In this document: one piece after another, positions 6,827 to 10,940 of the stretch
Layout of the letters: the number at the start of each line of letters is the position of its first letter
How positions within the stretch are numbered: position 1 is the stretch's first letter
Origin: Planctomycetota bacterium
GTDB lineage: Bacteria > Planctomycetota > Phycisphaerae > WQYP01 > JAJZKY01
Length of the DNA stretch: 10,940 nt
Assembly: GCA_021803885.1 (NCBI GenBank)
Contig: JAJZKY010000095.1
Span: 1 to 10,940 of the forward strand
Reading direction: 5' to 3'
The notes under the pieces: model-generated
The model's database searches: none
What the model saw: only the letters and a program-made list of their open reading frames with translations
Told to the model about the DNA's origin: nothing
Translations under genes and position numbers: made by a program

Positions 6827-8053
6827 ATGGGGCGGTTATATACAAATATGGTTAGAGCCGCGGCGGGAGTAGCGGGTCTGCTGGCGGTTTTACACGCGGG
6901 TGCATTGCTTGTTGCGCAAAGCAATGACTCGTTGCCAGCCCCCTATGCTTCAATTAGCGAAAACGGTGTCCACTATTCCGGCCCGGGGAGGGAAACAGCA
7001 TATGACATACCCGGATCAACCATTTACATCGGCATGCTTGTTCCGACACACGGGCCGCAGAAAGCTGATGGAGACGCCATTCTGTTGGCGGCAAGGATGG
7101 CAATTCAGGACGCATCAAGAGCGGCTTTACCGGGTGGCCGCCATCTTGCACTTGCTATCGCCGATGAAAGCGTTCCGCCGTGGGGGATTCTCGGCGACGA
7201 GATTATTCATCTGGTCATGCAGGACCAGGTGATTGCCATAGTTACTTCTGCCGACGGCGTGGCCGCGCATTTAAGCGAGCAAATTGGCAACAAGATGGGT
7301 GTTGCCACGCTAACCCTTTCGGCGGACGACACGGCGACAGAAATCGACATGCCGTGGATTTTTAGGATAGGTCCTAGCGACAGCCAGCAGGCACAAGTGA
7401 TGGCGCGGAACATTTATAGGGTGCATGGTTACCGACACGTGCTGCTTGTTTCAGCGCAAGACCACGACGGCCGCATGGCTAGCGAGCAGTATATCAAAGA
7501 AGCACGCAAATTCGGAGGTCCGGCTCCAATTTCATTGGCTATCAACCCGCTGCAGCTGGATACGAGGCCATTGCTGGCGCTTATTGCGGCCAAGGCTCCT
7601 CAGGCGATTGTCTTTTGGACCCTCCCGGAGAATGCAGGAAAATTGATTCGCGCGATTCGCGCGAAAGGCTTTCACACTCCTATCTATCTTGCACAGAAGG
7701 CCACTCAAGAGGGTTCTGGGTTCAGGTTTCCGCGATTGACCACCGGAACGCCCAAAGAGTCTGGGGTGATTGACTGTTATACGGTCGAATCCAGGCAGAT
7801 TGAGTCGCCGTCGCGGAGAAGTTTTGTGCGCCGCTATGAGGCGGCCACGGGAACATTGCCGAGCCTCGTGGCTGCAGAGGCTTATGATGGCATTCGCCTG
7901 GTGGCCCAGGCGATTTACCGAGCAGGGCCCAACCGTGCTCGGGTGCGCGATGCGGTTTCAGCTGTCCGAAACTTTGCGGGAGTTTCAGGAGCGATTACTT
8001 TCGATAATCAAGGAAACAACCACACGAAAGTGTACCTTGTCTCTCTTGAATAG
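6827..8053 (+). CDS. Periplasmic substrate-binding protein, branched-chain amino acid type (Peripla_BP_6), copy 2
   Basis: The 408-residue product carries a Sec signal at about residues 8-30 (AAAGVAGLLAVLHAGALLVA). A short YSGPGRETAYD segment (50-60) precedes the binding fold: IYIGMLVPTHGP (66-77), LLAARMAIQDASRAALPGG (86-104), PPWGILGDEIIHLV, VATLTLSADDTATE, SDSQQAQVMARNIY (184-197), AYDGIRLVAQAIYRAGPNRAR (352-372) and GVSGAITFDNQGNN (385-398). The order and motifs parallel the preceding gene, so the two are ancient paralogues, but overall identity looks low and each probably has its own ligand. The conserved Pro-Trp-Gly (118-120) matches Leu-Trp-Gly (137-139) in copy 1. The start is not sharply defined: GGAGG at 6810-6814 is 12 bases from ATG 6827, and ATG 6848 is also in frame. 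No transporter partners are visible. Confidence 0.9.
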   Translation: MGRLYTNMVRAAAGVAGLLAVLHAGALLVAQSNDSLPAPYASISENGVHYSGPGRETAYDIPGSTIYIGMLVPTHGPQKADGDAILLAARMAIQDASRAALPGGRHLALAIADESVPPWGILGDEIIHLVMQDQVIAIVTSADGVAAHLSEQIGNKMGVATLTLSADDTATEIDMPWIFRIGPSDSQQAQVMARNIYRVHGYRHVLLVSAQDHDGRMASEQYIKEARKFGGPAPISLAINPLQLDTRPLLALIAAKAPQAIVFWTLPENAGKLIRAIRAKGFHTPIYLAQKATQEGSGFRFPRLTTGTPKESGVIDCYTVESRQIESPSRRSFVRRYEAATGTLPSLVAAEAYDGIRLVAQAIYRAGPNRARVRDAVSAVRNFAGVSGAITFDNQGNNHTKVYLVSLE

Positions 8054-8124
8054 CACTTCATGAGGCATAAGGAAACAGAGTAGACGCTAAATGGAGAGGC
8101 AGAGGCCGCAACTCGGAGAAGATC

Positions 8125-9831
8125 ATGCCATATTCGTTGTCCACTTCCGATTCTTATGATGTCATCATTGTTGGCTCGGGGGCAGGCGGTGGAATGGTCG
8201 CCTATAACCTGACTAAGGCTGGCGCCAAATGTTTGATGCTTGAAGCAGGGGGCTGGTACGACGCAGCTAAGGAGTCCAAGTGGCTCGAGTGGCAGTACGA
8301 GGCTCCTCACCGTGGCGGCGGGAATTTCACCAGCCCCATGGATTATTTTCTTGCGGCTGTGGGAGGATGGCAGGTCACTGGTGAACCGTACCTGAGCGCG
8401 CCTGGTAGCGACTGGATGTGGTTTCGGTCGCGTATGTTGGGCGGGCGCACCAACTCCTGGGGGCGTATAGCGCTACGGAATGGTCCGTACGATTTTAAGC
8501 CCTATGATCGTTACGGAAATGGCTTCAATTGGCCAATCAGATACGAGGACCTGGCGCCGTACTACGACAAGACAGAAGAACTGATCGGGGTGTTTGGCTC
8601 GAAAGAAGGGATTGAGAATCTTCCCGACGGAAGATTTCTGGCTCCACCTGCACCGCGCTGTTACGAACTGCTCGTCCAGCAGGCATGCCGTAAGCTACAC
8701 ATTCCCTGTATTCCGTCTCGTCTTGCGATTCTTACCCGCCCTCTGCACGGCCGTCCAGAGTGCCACTATGTTTCACAATGCGGACGCTGCTGCCGGCTGG
8801 GTTCCAATTTTTCTTCTCCAGTTGTTCTTTTGCTGCCGGCGCGCGCAACGGGAAATCTGGAGATACGGACTGACGCCATGGCGCGCGAAGTTCTAGTCGG
8901 TCCGGACGGCCGCGCCACAGGCGTTTCATATATCGACAAAAAGACGCGCAAGGAAGTGCAGGTGCGCGGGAAGGTGGTTGTGCTGGCTGCCAGCTCGTGC
9001 GAAACGGCCCGCCTGCTTTTGAATTCCTGCAGCAGCAGATTTCCAAACGGTCTTGCGAACTCCAGCGGAATGGTGGGCAAGTACCTTATGGACACCGTGA
9101 TGTCAACGGTCACCGGGCATGTGCCGAAGATGATGGAGCTGCCTCCGCACAACGGCGACGGTGTCGGGGGAATGCATCTCTACATGCCGTGGTGGGGTTA
9201 TGAGGAGTCACATCGGCACGCTCTGCCTTTCTCCCGCGGCTATCACATTGAGTTTTCCGGTGGCCGCCAGGGGATGCCAATGCCGGGCATCTTGAGCGGC
9301 ACGCAAAATCTTGTGGGTGGAGGCTACGGGGAGCAACTCAAGGAGAATTGCCGCAGGCTGTTTGGCTCGTTCATTACGCTCAACGGGCGCGGAGAAATGA
9401 TTCCCAATGAAGACAGCTACTGTGAAGTAGACAACAATGTTGTGGACCAGTGGGGTATTCCGGTGCTGAAGTTCCACTTCAAGTGGGGCCAGGATGAGTT
9501 GCTCATGGCCCGGCATATGCAGGAAACGTTTCAGGAGATTATCAAGACAGTCGGCGGTAGAGTGATTCAGTCTTATGGAGCCGATCAGCGATGGGGAATC
9601 TCTGTAGGCGGACAGGGAATTCACGAAGTGGGCGGAGCTCGCATGGGCGACAACCCAAAGAATTCAGTTCTGAACTCCCATTGCCAAGCGTGGGACTGCA
9701 AGAACCTCTTTGTGGCTGACGGCGCACCTTTCGTGGGTCTTGCAGATAAGAATCCCACTTTGACCATCCTGGCTTTAGCCTGGCGAACGTCAGATTACAT
9801 TTCAGATCAGGTAAAGAAGGGGAATGTGTGA
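8125..9831 (+). CDS. GMC-family FAD-dependent dehydrogenase, catalytic subunit
   Basis: The 568-residue flavoprotein should oxidise an alcohol, sugar or polyol and pass electrons to a cytochrome or quinone rather than oxygen. The FAD dinucleotide-binding motif is VIIVGSGAGGG at residues 13-23, ending with E40 of LMLEAGG. Residues 103-113 (RMLGGRTNSWG) match the GMC FAD-attachment loop. The C-terminal GMC_oxred_C part contains the expected catalytic pair: H500 in GIHEVGGARMGDNP and N543 in DKNPTLTILALAWR. A cysteine cluster at C213, C219, C222 and C223 lies where membrane-linked FAD glucose/gluconate-type dehydrogenases carry clustered cysteines, in the Burkholderia glucose dehydrogenase for a 3Fe-4S centre. 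There is no signal peptide; export probably depends on the next gene's product. GGAG at 8115-8118 precedes the ATG by six bases. Substrate unknown. Confidence 0.93.
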   Translation: MPYSLSTSDSYDVIIVGSGAGGGMVAYNLTKAGAKCLMLEAGGWYDAAKESKWLEWQYEAPHRGGGNFTSPMDYFLAAVGGWQVTGEPYLSAPGSDWMWFRSRMLGGRTNSWGRIALRNGPYDFKPYDRYGNGFNWPIRYEDLAPYYDKTEELIGVFGSKEGIENLPDGRFLAPPAPRCYELLVQQACRKLHIPCIPSRLAILTRPLHGRPECHYVSQCGRCCRLGSNFSSPVVLLLPARATGNLEIRTDAMAREVLVGPDGRATGVSYIDKKTRKEVQVRGKVVVLAASSCETARLLLNSCSSRFPNGLANSSGMVGKYLMDTVMSTVTGHVPKMMELPPHNGDGVGGMHLYMPWWGYEESHRHALPFSRGYHIEFSGGRQGMPMPGILSGTQNLVGGGYGEQLKENCRRLFGSFITLNGRGEMIPNEDSYCEVDNNVVDQWGIPVLKFHFKWGQDELLMARHMQETFQEIIKTVGGRVIQSYGADQRWGISVGGQGIHEVGGARMGDNPKNSVLNSHCQAWDCKNLFVADGAPFVGLADKNPTLTILALAWRTSDYISDQVKKGNV

Positions 9832-9932
9832 AGGGTACGTGGTATTGGGCAGGTAGGTTTGAAGGATGAATAGATCGTCGTGAGGCAGGTTTCGTCCTGG
9901 GGTTCCGGGGTTCTGCCCATTGCGGAGAGACC

Positions 9933-10613
9933 ATGAAAGAGAAATCAATCGGAGAAGGCACCCGCTTCGAGCGGCGTGACATTCTAAAGCTAATCACGGC
10001 AGTTCCTGCGGTCACCCTGGCGTCGATGACGCCATTAGGGCCGGGGGTCGCGAGGGCAATGGCGCAAGAATCCGCCGTGCAAAGCGATCCGCCAGGCTAC
10101 CAACCCAGAGTGTTCAATTTGCATGAATGGCGGACGATTCGCATTCTTTCTGACCTGATCCTCCCTGCCGACGAACGCTCCTGCAGCGCCACAGAAGCGG
10201 GCGTGCCAGAATTCCTCGACGACTGCCTGGATTTGAAAGCGGGAGACCTACTTGACGAGATCCGCGGGGGGCTCACGTGGCTCGACATGCAGTCTAACCG
10301 CGCGTTCGGCTATGACTTTGCCGACTGTTCCACCGACCGCCAGAAGCAGATCCTGGATCGCATAGCGTATCCCGAAAAGGCCGTTTCGGTGGACACCAGT
10401 GCGGTGGTGTTTTTCAACGAGCTGCGCGATCTTGTGATCAGCGGATTTTACACCAGCCGGCAGGGGATTCAGGATTTACCCTATATCGGAAACCAGCCGC
10501 AACAAAAGTGGAACGGTTGCCCGCCAGAGGTGCTGGCGAAATTGGGACTTGATAGCGATGAGGGCAGATCCGCTGGATCGCTGATAGGAAATACGCTCGC
10601 GAAGGAGGGTTGA
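9933..10613 (+). CDS. Gluconate 2-dehydrogenase subunit 3 family protein with Tat signal
   Basis: The product has 226 residues. The N-terminus holds a twin-arginine signal, ERRDILKL at residues 13-20, then a hydrophobic stretch and a likely cleavage site near ARAMAQ (40-45). The mature part fits the small subunit (Gluconate_2-dh3 family) of FAD-dependent gluconate/glucose/sorbitol dehydrogenases: FNLHEWRTIRILSDLILPAD (61-80), then FFNELRDLVISGFYTSRQG (160-178) and PYIGNQPQQKWNGCP (183-197). Such subunits escort the signal-less GMC partner through the Tat translocon. Gene order GMC then subunit 3, 101 bases apart, supports a functional pair. GGAG at 9924-9927 lies five bases before the ATG. 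Its C-terminus looks complete. It is followed within about 40 bases by transposase debris rather than by the cytochrome c subunit gene common in these operons. Confidence 0.92.
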   Translation: MKEKSIGEGTRFERRDILKLITAVPAVTLASMTPLGPGVARAMAQESAVQSDPPGYQPRVFNLHEWRTIRILSDLILPADERSCSATEAGVPEFLDDCLDLKAGDLLDEIRGGLTWLDMQSNRAFGYDFADCSTDRQKQILDRIAYPEKAVSVDTSAVVFFNELRDLVISGFYTSRQGIQDLPYIGNQPQQKWNGCPPEVLAKLGLDSDEGRSAGSLIGNTLAKEG

Positions 10614-10653
10614 GCGCGACGCTTCCCGGACCCGAGAATTCCGACGTAGTGCG

Positions 10654-10940
10654 CCAGATGGTGACCTGGTCGCGGTTCATCTTCCGATTCTATGCCTGGG
10701 CTTCCTGCTGCAGTTCTGCCAGGGACGGGATTCGTCTCCGGCCCAGACACCGACGAGAGAACAAGCTGGTCTCGATCTCCGCTTGATTGAGCCAACTGCC
10801 GTGCTTTGGTGTGTAGTGCACTGTAAACCGGTCCCACAGCAGCCCTCCGTAAGCGTTCGGAGATTCCATCTGGATCGGCGGCGGCCTGGCGCTGAACGAT
10901 GGGTTCATGGACCATGAAGATGGTCTGCCATCGGTCATCG
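10654..10940 (-). pseudogene. Decayed IS630-family transposase, C-terminal part of DDE domain
   Basis: On the minus strand, bases 10938-10690 encode DRFTVHYTPKHGSWLNQAEIE then SLFSRRCLGRRRIPSLAELQ, the characteristic C-terminal part of IS630-type DDE transposases, including the last acidic residue in AEIE. The frame ends in TAG (10692-10690) just after QEAQA, where relatives usually have Trp and continue; reading on in the same frame gives NRKMNRDQVTIWR (10689-10651), which still resembles the family tail. Upstream, the family-like TIFMV (10924-10910) lies in a different frame from the conserved part, so a frameshift near 10905-10911 is likely. The gene enters from the right edge, so its N-terminal part is not visible. 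No terminal inverted repeat was recognised. It is a mobile-element remnant, probably inactive. Confidence 0.8.

Noticed and set aside
9899..9913. Tandem GGGGTTC pair before the subunit 3 gene as an operator
   Set aside because: Only two 7-base copies, no dyad symmetry, and no regulator nearby to support it.
10438..10680. Minus-strand open frame of 80 codons starting MNRDQVTIW as a separate gene
   Set aside because: Its first residues are the tail of the broken transposase, and the rest is antisense to the subunit 3 gene.

Overview
The window reads as one co-directional block of exported and electron-transfer proteins from a heterotrophic bacterium, most likely an acidobacterium. That assignment is an inference. 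It rests on moderate-to-high GC, on a Tat-exported CRTAC1-type (FG-GAP plus ASPIC/UnbV) protein, on a YVTN-propeller/di-heme cytochrome fusion, and on a GMC dehydrogenase paired with a gluconate 2-dehydrogenase subunit 3-like protein. All of these are common in Acidobacteriota. No ribosomal or other marker gene is present to confirm it.

Layout, all on the + strand until the last 300 bases. (1) 1-369: the C-terminal end of a c-type cytochrome-like protein with one CxxCH motif, entering from the left edge. (2) 376-2085: a Tat-signal FG-GAP/VCBS propeller with a C-terminal ASPIC/UnbV domain. (3) 2082-4043: an exported YVTN propeller fused to a di-heme cytochrome c peroxidase/MauG-like domain, overlapping gene 2 by an ATGA. 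(4) 4094-5254: a secreted Reg_prop (two-component-regulator type) propeller with no signalling domain. (5) and (6) 5431-6747 and 6827-8053: two diverged periplasmic substrate-binding proteins of the branched-chain amino acid (Peripla_BP_6) type, with no permease or ATPase nearby. (7) 8125-9831: a GMC-family FAD dehydrogenase without a signal peptide. (8) 9933-10613: a Tat-signal gluconate 2-dehydrogenase subunit 3-like partner. (9) 10654-10940, minus strand: a decayed IS630-type transposase remnant.

How the parts may work together (inference): the GMC flavoprotein probably folds in the cytoplasm and is carried through the Tat pore by its subunit 3 partner, then oxidises a sugar, polyol or other alcohol in the periplasm. 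The usual cytochrome c subunit of such dehydrogenases is missing here. The heme proteins at the left of the block could take its role, or it may lie elsewhere or have been lost at the IS-scarred right edge. Two orphan binding proteins beside a dehydrogenase, plus a YVTN propeller, recall the gene sets that accompany PQQ-dependent alcohol dehydrogenases, here with a flavin enzyme instead. No transporter, regulator, RNA gene, CRISPR array or clear promoter was seen. Gaps between genes are short (overlap to 176 bases), so one or two transcripts are plausible. A pair of short hairpins at 5271-5335 is the only structured intergenic stretch.
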